Positions 9,289 to 21,180 are shown, counted from the first letter of the stretch. The stretch is DNA of 64,000 nucleotides from Lepas anatifera (GCA_034440635.1 JAOTON010001698.1:372001-436000); one strand, 5' to 3'. Program-made: numbers and translations. The notes: generated by a model from the sequence alone, not told the origin.

Positions 9289-10244
9289 CACCGGGGGCAT
9301 CGATAGCCCCCCCTAATGTTTTTTTCGGGATAGCAGAAAAAACAAGAGATGCAGGACCGCGGTTGAGGACTCTATCTCTCACCGCATCATTTTCCCATCA
9401 TCCCTGAAATTTTTTACCCCGGGTCACCCAAGGTTAGGTCACCAGGCGTGGTCAACCAAGGTCACCTCACTTCAACTTTTGAGCTCTATAAGAGCTACGT
9501 TTCTCAGTCGATCAATTTGAAACTTCCTACAATTCATGACACCGCTGGGGTCTACAAGGTGTATATTCGGGATTTTTCGAGGTGACCTCTCCCATTGAAA
9601 AAGCATGGGAAAAAGCTGTCTTATGATCTAAAAGTCACAAAAACGATTGTAAATGTTCGGCTTGCTCACAAAAGCGTTCTTGGACACACTTTCATGGATC
9701 ATAGGGGTTATATTTTTCCCTTGACCTCTCCGAGGTCATCTAAGGTCACCAGGGGTCAAAAACAGTATTTTGGCAATAACTTTTGACCTAATTAAGCTAG
9801 AGTGCTGAATCAAACACCATCGTGTATGTCTCATCACTGGCTTTCGTTTGATATACGGCAAGGTCACTTTCTGACCTTTGGTGTCCTCAGGTCATATGAG
9901 GTCACGAGGTGACCTCTGGAGGTCAAACCACTGGAGGGAGGTTATTACGTTTTACATAGCGGAAAAAGGCCTGGCATTTCCTATCCAATGTAGTTTACCA
10001 GATCTCAATAGCTCCAATTGCATAAAAGTTATGCCTAGTTTTTTTAAAGCATTGCATATTTGAGTGAAAATAGCCTATCGTGACTTAACTTGACCTCTAG
10101 AGGTCAAACCATCGACCTGAGCGCTTAAACATGCTGAGTAAATTCTTACTGAATTCACGCGATCTTTCTAATGCATTTTGCAGATTTTTGCTAACCCCCA
10201 TATTTTCGGAGTTAGATGGGGCCATCGATGCCCCCCCGTGGTGC
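9289..10244. mobile_element. Non-autonomous TIR element rich in GGTCACC/GAGGTCA motifs
   Basis: The left end (CCACCGGGGGCATCGATAGC, about 9290-9309) and the right end (reverse complement about 10245-10222, starting CCACGGGGGGGCATCGATGG) are imperfect inverted repeats that stay similar for about 60 bases. The interior has no coding frame but many GGTCACC, GAGGTCA and TGACCTC motifs. The interior from about 9480 to 9810 is similar to 20775-21130, so the family has at least two members here. No target duplication was recognised. Confidence 0.5.
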
Positions 10245-10440
10245 AAAGGTGGCGCCAGACCCCCGGTGGGGCGCGGGTTAAGAGTTGGGAAAAACAAATT
10301 TTTTTGCTGTCGGGTCGCTGCATTTCGCTGACCAGTTATAGTGCTAAACTATAATTAATTTCACCATAAGCCCATGCCCATGAATTGGCACATTATGCCT
10401 TGCAAAACAATATAAATTGTAAACGTCGATCGATATTGCA

Positions 10441-10785
10441 GTGCTGAGCCGAGGAGCTTTATCATAAGTTCACAAGACGTTTAAAAGCCTGCCTCCCTGA
10501 ATCCTGGATGCAAGGTGGATCAAATACACTATATTATATATTCGGGCACATCCCTTCACCCGAACCCTTAAAACACAATAGGTGAAAACATAAATGTTTG
10601 GTCATAGTGTGAGCTTGGAGATCTTGTTCGAGGTCTTAGCTCATTCTATGACCAATAATGTATTCTTTCACCAATTTTTATGAGAATTATGATGAAAGGG
10701 TCTCGCAAAATGCATAGTCACATGGTATTTGCTCCAATTTTGCATCCAGGATTTAAAGAGGCAGAAAATTGCACGTTTTATCGAG
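10441..10785. repeat. Diverged fold-back (palindromic) repeat
   Basis: The head GTGCTGAGCCGAGGAGC at 10441 matches 57878 and 56067. The left arm contains TGCCTCCCTGAATCCTGG (10491-10508), and its inverse CCAGGATTTAAAGAGGCAG appears at 10746-10764. A nearer pair of 35-base arms lies at 10581-10615 and 10638-10672 (GGTGAAA...GAGCT against AGCTC...TTTCACC). Together they make an imperfect hairpin of roughly 300 bases. No coding frame. Confidence 0.5.
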
Positions 10786-13330
10786 ATCAATTTTAGAATG
10801 TGTCGTGGCCGGGAGATTTCAGATTCGATCCGATCCATTATGGATCGTGTTTGATCGATCCATGAACATGGATTCCATGTCAGATATTTCCCGATAAATC
10901 CAGGCCAATCCGGATCCACACCTCGATCTTCAATCCATTCTAACGCATGTTCAAAAAATGTGACAGCATAAAGTTACAACTCCAAGCTCATATCCAGATC
11001 CACAAACAACCCGAATTCCCGGTCCAATCCAGTCTCCAGTCCATCCCGTGCGTAGAGTTCACTCGAATATCTATACAGATGTCCAGTCCCTAGCATTTAT
11101 TTATTTACTCTTCTGAAAGAGTAGAAGGTACAGAGGTCAAGAACACCTCAGGTTGGCTACCCACATATCCTTGATGCGACCAACATGGGTATCTGAAGTG
11201 AAATAAACATTTGCGTGAACTGCGGCTTTAAATTGATCCCAGTAAATATGTCTTAGTGAGTACAAATTTACTCTCAATAAGTGAAAGTATAAAAGGAAGT
11301 AACTTTACAGTGATTTGGAGACTTATGAATTACATATAGCATACTCTTAGTACCAATCAGCGAAAGGTTAAGTATATGTGCAATGATTACAAGTTGTGTG
11401 TGCTGTCATACAAGCATGTGTCCATTAGCAATGCATATTAATCGGTCAAAAATGTTATCAAACACCTTATAAAAAAACACGAAAAATAATATAGGCTGTT
11501 CGAGTCCAGTACCCTTACTGCAACTGCTTGCTATGATCAATCATTGCGTAGATCATCATTCTAAGATAGCAAGACAACCACCATTTGACAGTAGCAGTCA
11601 GCATGCTGAGACTTAAGGTACTTGAAGGATACATTTAATTTACTTTTTTAAAGAATACATATAATTTAAATATCTCCAATGCCTGCAACCAAATATAGGT
11701 ACTCAGGCAGAGGAAAAGTAACTCCTAATACCACAACCATCATCCAGCAAATCCTAGAAAGATTGAAGCAGATCAATAAGGATCACCACATTCACCTACT
11801 CAATGAAAACTTTTGTGAAATCATCACAATTTTGTTTAGCTCGATTTGATAAAATTGACTTAAGAAAGCTACCTGCAGTTTACCTGACTTCATGGGCATC
11901 AAACAGCACATATTTTTCTAGATGCAAAGCCAGAACTTGCAACTCTCATCTCCGCAGGTCTACGGTTTGGATATCTCGCATGCACTTGATTGAAATGTGT
12001 GCTGTAATTGACACCCTCAAAACCACACAACTTTCCTGGGCTTTTGAGATCTGGCAGACCTCACTTTGTCCTACGTTTCTCTGGCTGCGGCATAACATAT
12101 AAGAATTGGTAGTGGGTTTACCATTGGCAACAAAGCCTATTCTAATTTAGGTCAAAATCTACAGCATCATATCATACCAACCACCCCGACGTCCTCTCCG
12201 AATTCCCGCACCAAGCCCACACTCACACAGCAGCTTCAACACCAACAACACGTATTTCTGAAGGTGACATTCATATGGTCCACTTCTGACTGTTTGCTTC
12301 TCGCAACACGCGCGCCAGAAACGCAAAACTTTGTGGTTACCCAAGTGGCGACCTGGTGGTCCCTGATCGTAATTTTCGTTGCCGGACTGGCGACCAGACC
12401 ATCACTAATTCCGTGAAACGAGTCCTCAAGTACAACGTAAGCAGTGGAGTTACTATCTTATGCGGAGTAGTTTCACTATGAAACCTGATATAGACTTCAA
12501 AGTTTCCTCTTTTTGTTCAAAATAAATGGTCAAATTCATATAGGAGAATGAATATTACCGTTCTCATGCCACCGCAATTTAGAACCTTTCGCTCATGGCT
12601 TTACAGGGGTCAATTTCGTTGCCGATGTGGTTACCTACCCATCTTTAACTTAGCTGTGAAATAACGCGAGTGAGTAAGGATAAATTATTTGTCACTAACT
12701 TGTATCGTCTGTCACTAATAGTTATAATGGTACCTAAAATCAGTCAAGGTAGCATTGCCAAGTTATGGATCGTTCTTTTTACGTGGCAGTAAGATCGTGG
12801 GAAGACTTGTTTTGTGCTGCTAAGGGCAAATCTTGATCTCGGTCAATTCTCCGTAATTGGCTACCTAAGTTCTGGTCCTTGAACCTCATTCGGCTACCCA
12901 CGAGCGTGGGTGAGTTGGCGAGATTCTTGACCTCTGAGAAGGTACAGAAGTCACGGAGCCAATATTTCAGATTTAACGCGCTGAGAACTAGACGGAGGCA
13001 GAGACGTCACCACCCGAGGTGGGCTACCCATTAGTGGACGCAGGGGGGGTAATTCCGGTCATGGCCCCCCAAAGCACTGGAGGGTGGGCAAACTATTTTT
13101 GCCCCCAAACACCGGATAAATTTTTGAAGAAAGGTGTTTATACCAGGTCTGTAGAGCAAAAAATCTTCGCTCATACCCTCCCCCCCCAGGAGAGCGATTA
13201 TGTACTTGGAGAGGTAGCTTATACTAGGTCTGTCGAGCATCCAAATTGCCTTCCAGGAGGAGAGACAGACATGGGTTTGCCCCCCCCCCGAAACTCGGGT
13301 CTGCGTCCGTCCCTGGGGCTATCCACCCTA
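10786..13330. other. Non-coding stretch
   Basis: No gene, RNA or element boundary could be supported. The part 10810-11060 repeats short GATCC/ATCCA motifs. The longest open frame here (11803-12102, plus) has no recognisable domain. A G-rich stretch with homopolymers (C7-C9) lies at 13045-13300. Confidence 0.5.
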
Positions 13331-13334
13331 TCCC

Positions 13335-13475
13335 AGACGTCACCACCCGAGGTGGGCTTCCCACCCCACCCCAGAAGTCACCACTCGAGATGAGCTACCC
13401 ACCCCACCCCAGCCGTCAACATCCACGGTGGGCTACCCATCCCACTCCAGACGTCACCACCCGAGATAGGCTACC
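13335..13475. repeat. Minisatellite, 38-bp unit, about 3.7 copies
   Basis: Units start at 13335, 13373, 13411 and 13449, each beginning AGACGTCACCACCCGAG or a close variant and ending CCACCCC or CCACTCC. A lone related segment lies at 13001-13029. The open frames across it are by-products of the repeat. Confidence 0.85.
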
Positions 13476-14530
13476 AATGTCTTTGCACTGAAATTGTAAC
13501 AGAATTGCTACAGTTTAAGTAAAAAACCCTACCTCGGGTTTTCATACCAAGATAAAGATAAGACTGTTCTCTGTCCAATCTAGCCATATGAACATATCAA
13601 CATGAACATAGGTTTCCGTCGATAGCTTTGTCCCACGCCAGTTTACCCGCTCAAAAAAGCAAAGCAACTGCCAGGAGGAAGTAATGAATATGTATCACCA
13701 GTATTATTAGAGGAAGATAAGCAACGGGGCAAGGACCCACCAACAGCTCAAGTCGAGGCAATAGTAGAGCACAGTCATTACGATGCAGTATGATACAATT
13801 AGGCACCATAATATACACTTCTAAAAGAGAGAATCCTGAGCAAGTAGACCGTGTAATGGGTCAGTAGAGGTGTCACAACCGTCGCTTTCAAAATTTCGTC
13901 AGACACACCTGTTTCTTGCAGACTTATATTTGGCGCATTAGCAGACGCAATGTGAACATACCCTAACATGAGAATGGTTTGGGAACGGGGGGCATGGCTA
14001 AGGCCCTGAAAACAAACAAGAAATGAGAAATGCAGCTGCCAAACTTGGTGGTTTCTGTGGAAGACACGAACATCCCAGTCAAGGACCAAGAAGCGCTGCA
14101 GGCCAGAGCTCAATGAAAGCATGCAAACACCACGAACATGCATGAGCATACCACGCAAGCAAAGCATTTACATGCGCTTTAGCCTCTCAATTCAATCCCC
14201 GAAAGCGATCCACCAATCCAGCAGCACTCACCAGAAGTTTTACTAGGGGCGACGGTAGTGGTTACTTCTCGTGCTCACAAAAAGCAAACAAAGGAAACCA
14301 GGCTTTGCTTTAACAGCTCAAGACAATGCTTCCATCATCGTATACATGCACATGCTCTCCCTTATGCCTTCAAAACCCAGCATGCTACTACTTTACAAAC
14401 ATTCATCTTGTACCTGAAACAGAAAGGCGAACACAGTTAATGACCAGTTACCACAGGAGGTACAATTGAAAATAAGCCATGCACTGCCCCAATGATCATG
14501 ATGAGTGGTAATGATCGCAACCTAGATTAA
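13476..14530. other. Non-coding stretch
   Basis: Nothing recognisable. A minus-strand frame at 13799-14167 (122 codons) has a hydrophobic start but no motif, and I do not call it a gene. Confidence 0.4.
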
Positions 14531-16650
14531 GTTCTGTATTCTGTATTGTATTGTGTATTGGTAAAAAAACATCAACAGGCATTGCCCAATTACTGATGCA
14601 GTCATGTGATTTAAAACAGTAAAGTTAGATAATAAATAAATTCAGCAATGGAAGTATTCCAGGAACATGCATAACGCTCAACATTTGCACAAATGTCTTG
14701 AAAAAGTTCCTAAAGTTGCCGTGAATTTGATAACATTAGTTTTAAATGTGTAGCCCGAGTCCGCAAAGAAATCAACATTACGAATGTGTTGAAGAAACTG
14801 TTACATGTGACTGCCACGCGGATGAAGAGGCTGCGCTGCACAGTACCAACACGCGCAAACCGTACCGCCCACAAAGAGGGAGAACGCGACGTTTGACGCG
14901 GCACAGACAAACCGAACTCGGAAACCAGGTCAGAACAATCCAGCTTTCCGTGATGAAGATTAAACAAAAACAAGAGGTCATGCTGAGAAAAACGAGACTT
15001 AATACTACGCTTTTTGTAGTGCGTCAAAAGAGATGGATAGTCAAGCCTGGCTGACGGACGATCCGAAAATGAGGCCAACCAGATGAGAAGCTTGTGCTGC
15101 ACCCTTTCTAGGCGCTTCAAGTGGGATGCAGCAGACCCTGCCCATACAACGCAACCATACTCCAGGATCGATCTGACATGGGCATGATAGGCACAAAGAA
15201 TAGAAGTGTGCTTGAGTCTGACTCGGCAGCACTGGCACGAGGTCTGAAAACTTCGTATGAGGAGGCCAAGCATTCTATTGGCCTTGGCCACGGTGTGGTC
15301 TATGTGTGGAGCGAAAGTCAGCTTACTGTCGAGTATAACACCGAGATCCCTAGTCTCCGTACGGCGCTACAGCGGCGTACCATCCAGCACATAGGTGGTA
15401 AGGATCGGAGATTTTCGGAGAGAAAATGATATTACGCTACATTTTTCTGGATTCAATTTTAAACGCCAAATTTTAGACCATGCTACCAAATTTTTGATGT
15501 CGGCCTGAAGGGTATCACTGTCTGTTTTTGTCAAAATTCGGTGGTAGAACTTAAAATCGTCGGCGAAGCTTATACAGTTGGTTCGAATAGTGAGGGGGAT
15601 GTCTGCTGTGTAGCAGATAAACAAGAGCGGGCCACACACGCTGCCCTCAGGCACCCCGGACCTTACAGCGCACCATTCGGAAGATTGGCCCTCTAGTATA
15701 ACTCGTTGGCGACGACCAGTCAGGTAGGATTCAATCCAGGAGTGTGCGCGACCCGTAATTTTGAAAGAATTTAATTTGTGTAGAAGAAGCGTGTGGTTTA
15801 CACTCGTAAAAGCCGAAGAATAATCAGTGTAGACAGAGTCAGTCTGCACGCCCTCTTGGATCGAATCCCAGCTGTATTTGAGAAAGTTGGCAAAATTTGA
15901 GACGCATGAACGATTTGGGAGAAATCCATGTTGACTGCTGGGAATAGATGGTAGACAATGGGCCAAAAGAGAGTCACAGACAACCTTTTCTAAAATTTTA
16001 GAACAAAGGGGAAGAAGCGAAATACCACGGTAGTTGCCTGGGTTCTTTTTGTCTCCTTTTTGTGAATGGGAATGACATTTGCATCCTTCCAAATATGTGG
16101 GAAAACTCCTTGAGCGACTGACAATTTGAAAATGATTTCGAGAGGCACTGCCAATTCGGCAGCACACTCATGCAAAATTCTGGCGCTCAGATTGTTGGGC
16201 CCGCACACTTTGTGCTTTCCAATGCTAGATAGCAGGGCCTGAACTTTGCCTGGGGGAACTGTAAACTCTTGGAGAATGGAACAGTGAAAGTCCGGGGCGT
16301 TTGGCAGCGTGTCAACGTTGGGATCCGAAAATTTGGAGGCGAAGGTTTCGTTGAAAACATTTGCGCATTTGGAGGGATCTGAAAATTGTTGACTGTTTGC
16401 AACAAGAACGCGCGGACGTTGATAAGACGATTTCAAGGAGTTTATAAAGGACCAGAAACGTTTTGGGTTCTCACGGAAGTCACCAACTATGCCCAGTAAG
16501 TAATTACGATATTTCGCGTTAGATAAAGCTTTAAAATTGTTTCTTGCTCTACTAAATACAAGTTCGGTTTCTGAAGAAGGGACGCGCTTTTTTACACGGT
16601 GTGCATGGTCTTTGTCCCTAAGAGCACGCTGCACGTTCCTCAGGATCTAT
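14531..16650 (-). mobile_element. CR1/jockey-like LINE, 5'-truncated copy 1
   Basis: The minus strand encodes the end of an ORF2-like protein (RT and C-terminal region), a ~200-bp 3' untranslated part, and a tail of short AATACA/GAATACAG repeats at 14531-14561. The 3' region is near-identical to 61847-61996. The endonuclease is absent, so the copy is 5'-truncated, as is usual for LINEs. Coding is broken by two frameshifts and one stop when compared with copy 2. Confidence 0.9.
14710..16634 (-). pseudogene. LINE reverse transcriptase, broken
   Basis: Read 16634 to about 15990, then 16060 to 14710 after a frame change. RT motifs: GKHKVCGPNNLSARILHE, NPGNYRGISLLPL, QHGFLPNRSC, the Asp in YTDYSSAF, SGVPEGSVCGPLLF and the catalytic box ISFADDFKFY. 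The C-terminal part includes ILEYGCVVWAG and LERVQHKLLIWL, typical of this LINE group. Against copy 2 there are three lesions: a T5 run at 16057-16061 (copy 2 has six) shifts the frame, GAG is TAG at 15367-15369, and a T is missing near 14779, which spoils the last residues. It would have made cDNA at nicked chromosomal DNA. Confidence 0.9.
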
Positions 16651-16960
16651 TCACTAGCGATAGGTAACTCTTTTATAAAAGCTCGTACCTGGGCCCCAAA
16701 TTGGGCGTGGCTGCACCCAAATGGGTCGACATGGGGGCGCACAGCAACAAACACATTGAAGGTACCAGGCGCCCGACAGAATAACCCGCGCTGGACCGCG
16801 TTTATCCGACCAAATGGGACATGCATCAGGGTACCGTTAATAGCGCGAATGCGTCGAGGTGGGACATGTAATGGGAAGCTCCCGAGCAGTAAGGCAGAGT
16901 CATTCCATGCTGATATAATCTTGTAGATGAACATAATGTAGTATGGGTATGGGTCGTATG

Positions 16961-16962
<2 letters not shown>

Positions 16963-17014
<52 letters not shown>
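16963..17014. repeat. (TA)n microsatellite, 52 bp
   Basis: Twenty-six uninterrupted TA units. The right flank CGCATTGAAGGCACC resembles the flank of the (TA)n tract at 19836-19894 (CCCATTCTAGGCACC). Confidence 0.95.
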
Positions 17015-17015
<1 letters not shown>

Positions 17016-17079
17016 GCATTGAAGGCACCAGGTACCTAACATAAAATGTTAAGAAGGCGAACGTCTAGAACTCCACATC

Positions 17080-17352
17080 TACTACACGACAAAAAAGACA
17101 CGCAACCTAGTCATGTCCAACAAGCCAGTCGAGGCGGAGCCGTTGAAGTGCACCAAGATAGTATATAAATTCACATGCCCACTTGAGGGTTGCAGACCTC
17201 AAGCAGATTGCTAAATTGGCGTCACAACAACGACTCTGTCTCGACGGCTCACTATGCATCTACAACACGGAGCAATCAAACAACACGTGCATGATGAACA
17301 CAACACTGAGCTAACACGCAAAATACTAGTCCAGAACAAATGCACTATAACA
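17080..17352 (+). pseudogene. GIY-YIG endonuclease fragment of a Penelope-like element
   Basis: In the frame of 17161 the text reads KIVYKFTCPLEGC, then after one stop IGVTTTTLSRRLTMHLQ and GAIKQHVHDEHN. This fits the GIY-YIG nuclease found at the C-terminus of Penelope-like retroelements: VYKF stands for GIY, the residue before IG should be Tyr but its codon is TAA (17212-17214), the conserved Arg follows in SRRLTMH, and the His/Asn-containing end comes last. Upstream, TRNLVMSNKP also fits the linker before the nuclease. The RT of such an element is not adjacent. I identify it from memory of the family, and only this C-terminal piece is present. Confidence 0.65.
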
Positions 17353-17365
17353 AACAAACAAACAA

Positions 17366-18234
17366 ATGCACTATATCTCTCCTATGCTGATGATACGGCC
17401 CTGCTCTTCAAACACAAAGATCCAGAAATACTTAAATCGAACGTCAACGAAACTCTCTTGCGGCTTTCAGACTGGTTCTGTGCAAACTATTTGTCTCTCA
17501 ACCTTGAAAAAACCTTCACGCACCATTACTCGCCTTATCCCAAAAACTTTCACTTAAACATAAAAATAGGCCAGCATGCAATTGAAGAAAAAGAGGAGAT
17601 TAAGTATCTCGGGATGATTTTCGATAAGCAACTAAAGTTTTCTGGGCATATAAATCATATTTCTAAAATAATAAGTCGAAACATTGGCATTATTTGTAGG
17701 ATTCGATACTTTATTTCAGATCGTATAGCACTTCTCCTTTACTATGCATTAATCCAACCTTACCTTAACTATTGCTGTCTCATCTGGGGTGTGAATTACT
17801 CATCTCAACTCTACAAAATTAACATCCTCCAAAAAAAGCCGTTCGACTCATTGAAAGAATATACCTCCCTGGAAGCTCAGAACCAGTTTTCAAAAAGTAC
17901 TCGATCCTCAAAGTGTCTGAACTCGCGAAAACGCAAATGTTAATTATAGTTCATAAATTCCTTATTGGTCAGCTTCCTGAAGCCATACAAAATTTGTTTT
18001 GGCTCAGGGAACCGGGGTATCGTGAGGTAAGAAGAACCCCCCTACTGGATCAACCATTCTCAAATAGGAATTACCGCCTTTTCACGACCCCCTTGCTTGG
18101 CCCCGAAGTTGTGGAATAGTATATTTTCCGATAAATTCCAATCTGTCAAGGAAATCCCAAGAAGTAAACTAATTATCAAGAGAATGTTTAAACAATATTT
18201 CATCGGTCAAAGTCAATAAAATATTAAATTTAGA
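17366..18234 (+). pseudogene. Second LINE (jockey/CR1 group) RT fragment, 5'-truncated
   Basis: The frame opens in the RT palm: LSYADDTALLFKHKD is the catalytic box. It is followed by LSLNLEKTF, the EIKYLGMIFDKQLKF segment and YYALIQPYLNYCCLIWG, all typical of jockey-group LINE RT ends. After an A7 run at 17831-17837 the true reading moves to another frame and continues to KVSELAKTQMLIIVHKFLIG and the stop at 18117-18119. The 3' part ends around an A-rich segment near 18220-18234. It differs clearly from the LINE at 14531-16650. The copy starts at ACAAACAAACAAACAA around 17349, so it lacks most of RT. Confidence 0.85.
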
Positions 18235-19830
18235 AAGTTTATAGTTCATTTGAATGAGTAGAACAATACTAAATAAACAACGAGTACAAAAATAAATTGT
18301 ATGGCTTCAGTGCTCTCCAAAATATATACTGTTCTTGAATGACTTGAACATGTTTAGAAATATCAACCACGTATTCAGTCAGCGTATGCTTAAATTTAGT
18401 CATGTTCCCACTTAATCGTACAGATAACATTTATGTTCTCGCGGGGGTGCCGGGGCCTCCTTGGCTGTGACTTTGTTCGGCGGCAGCCTGGGGGATGGGG
18501 GGAGCTTTGAATCACCTGTGCCATACCGATATCCATTAGGGACAGCAGATGTTCCAACACCAACAGATTTGGCTCCCTTTGGGTGTGTCAGGTTTTGGTC
18601 AGGCGGGTTGCACCGGGGAGGTCCTGGCGCCTTTGCATCTCTCTAGAATCGTAACGCGTTATAACCAACGTACATTAAACATGTCTGTGGTTCAGCACCC
18701 AGTGTCGAGTCACATTGTGGTGCTCCCACGCCTGACACACATATCAATTCATGCCTCACTTCATGCTCTCATCTTCAGTCACTCGCATCTCATCTTCTTC
18801 TTTTCAGAATAGAAACCGGGGGAGTATAAAAGGGTGAGTATAGACTTGACTTTTTCTTTTTCTGACATCGACATCATTTGGATCGACAACCAGACGAGAA
18901 AATCCCCATTCCCTTCGTTGCTCCCGGGGGCTGGTGAACAACAGGTTTTCACCTCGCTTGCTGGCCCGGGGGGGCAACGGAGGGAGTTATATTCATTCAT
19001 GCTCTCATCTTCAGTCGCTCTCACCTCATCATCACCCCAAATATACAAAACACGTCGTTGTAGTACGGGCAGTAAATATGTCTCAGGCTCAGCACCCAGT
19101 GTCAAGCTGCGCACTGGGTGTTTCCACGAGAGACAAACATTATAAAAATAAAAAAGAACACATGCATTATCACATCCACAGATGACACACGCAAACTAGC
19201 AGTTCTCGAGGCACTCCACATACACGAACATAAGCCCTCACTAAACATGCAGATTAACACGCATCAGGCACTCACATTGTGGAGGGTAAATAGATAGCAT
19301 CGCATTGAATGTGATATTGCACGCAATGTATACTGTGATTTGTTTTGTATTTATGCATCGTCAGTGTTAATTGTGTTGTTAATCTGCTTAAAATGCTTCA
19401 TGTATAGCTGAGTAAAACATAGTCTCTTGTATGAAATGTCTGATTTAAAATGACTTGCACCTATTTAGTAAATGATTGTTTAAAGCATTATTTTTGTATG
19501 ATTCCATTGTGACTTGTTAATGTTTGCCATTGCCTCATGGAAGTGTCTTAGTTTTTTAGCTCATTCTAATCAATCTAATTTTCAAATATGAATATTTGAA
19601 CTGTGAGCAGCGACGTGTAGTCCTTGAAAATAATTGTTTGAATACAGTTGAAACTAGTCGGAATTGCATGAATTTTGGATCATTGATTTACCAAACACCA
19701 CCTGATATAAGACTCCTGATACGAAAAATAGAAAAACAACAAAAGAAGCTCTCAAAATGTGACTCATCCATCAATTTTAACTGTCAAAATCTAAACGAAG
19801 ATATATTGCCGAAGTACTCGCATATATATT

Positions 19831-19835
<5 letters not shown>
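18235..19835. other. Non-coding stretch with a repeated pair of motifs
   Basis: No gene. CAGCACCCAGTGTC occurs at about 18692 and 19091, and CATGCTCTCATCTTCAGTC occurs at about 18761 and 18997, in the opposite relative order. This suggests an old duplication or rearrangement of one repeat. The open frames at 18779-19145 on both strands are not convincing. Confidence 0.4.

Positions 19836-19894
<59 letters not shown>
19836..19894. repeat. (TA)n microsatellite, 59 bp
   Basis: Pure AT/TA alternation with a right flank similar to that of 16963-17014. Confidence 0.95.
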
Positions 19895-19896
<2 letters not shown>

Positions 19897-20774
19897 CATT
19901 CTAGGCACCTATAAACGATTATCAACTTTCTCACCACCGCACGAGTAGGTTTTATAATCCGCCTCGCGACCCCTCCCCACCGGCGTCTTAACCCCACGTC
20001 AGCGATCGCCAGCGTGACCTCTCTCACCTCTGTACTTCGCGGGCACGAGTCTGCTTGCGTACGGAGGCCGCTGATTGGTGGAGGCGCGTTCACCTGTAAA
20101 GCGAGCAATTCAATGGGAGTTTGGGAGCAAAAATGATAGAGTCTTGAAGTATACACTGAGGAATATGTTTAGAACCTCATTTTCAGAAAGCCCTGACCAA
20201 GCTTTGTTCTCCATCGGCTTGATTATCTCCTCCACTTTCCAAGGCTGTCTCTCGATACTGATACGACTCTCTGGATACTCTGAACTGTGATGGAGCCGGC
20301 ACAGCCTATACGGCCGAGTTCGCTGAAGGCAGGAGCGTCGAGATGAGTTTCTGCTGAGTGGAGAGGAACGAGGCCCGATCAGAAGGTAACTGAGGGAAGG
20401 AGGGGGGGTGCTCAAATTGATAGACACCTGACGAGTGACAGCTAACAGAGTGCTACCGAAGCACTGCCGGAAGATGTGTCTAAATGTGAAGCGCGGTGAA
20501 AATATGTCGAAATGTGAAAATGTGTCGAGGCACTGTGAAGATATGTGGAGCTGCATTGCTCCAAATTGGGGAGCGAAAAGGCACGACACCACCAAATGTC
20601 AGGAAAATACTCTTGGCAACGTATTTGGAGAAAATCACAGAGAGGCAGATTATTAAGGCTCCTTTCCCGTACACTGAAACTGCGATCCATTGAAATGCCA
20701 ATATGCACTTTAATTAAAGTTTGGAGTTCTAACTCAACCTACTTTTAGTTTAAACCTTACCTGAAATGTAATAT
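19895..20774. other. Non-coding stretch
   Basis: No recognisable gene. Around 20475-20560 there are short near-repeats of AAATGTGAA and ATGTGTC(T/G)A. Several overlapping open frames on both strands look like chance. Confidence 0.4.
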
Positions 20775-21130
20775 ATCTGGACCTACATTTTTTCAGTGAT
20801 CGATTTGAAACTTACTTCACTTGGTAACCCTTTCAAGACCTAGAAAATGTAGGTATATCCGTTTTTTAGATAAACAAAGGTAAGTTCATGGTGTGATCTC
20901 CCCCATCGAAATACCATAGGAGAAATGTATGCTAAGTATACCGTGACAGTAAAAAACGATTGAGAAGACCCGAAAGTTAAAAAACACGTCACTTTCACCC
21001 TTTCACAGATAACAGGAGCAAGATTTGCCCTCGGACGTATCTTAAGTCATCAGAGGTCACCAGGGGTCACGAGCCGTAATTTGACATTAGTTATCGCCCT
21101 AAAGGAGGATTTTTAACACGCTCTCACGAT
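20775..21130. repeat. Second member of the GGTCACC-rich repeat family
   Basis: Aligns in the same orientation with 9480-9810: both have CGAT-AATTTGAAACTT, a segment like CTC(C)CCCAT(T/C)GAAA, AAAACGATTG, and AGGTCACCAGGGGTCA. Diverged and without coding potential. Confidence 0.55.
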
Positions 21131-21180
21131 TTGAAGGAGTGACGTACTTGGCACACCTTATCCTTGATATAGACCCCGAG

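Noticed and set aside
11803..12102. 99-codon plus-strand gene
   Set aside because: No motif, unremarkable composition and chance length for this base composition.
16647..17042. 131-codon minus-strand frame upstream of the LINE
   Set aside because: About 40% is translated (TA)n and the rest has no LINE or other motif. The LINE similarity ends near 16650.
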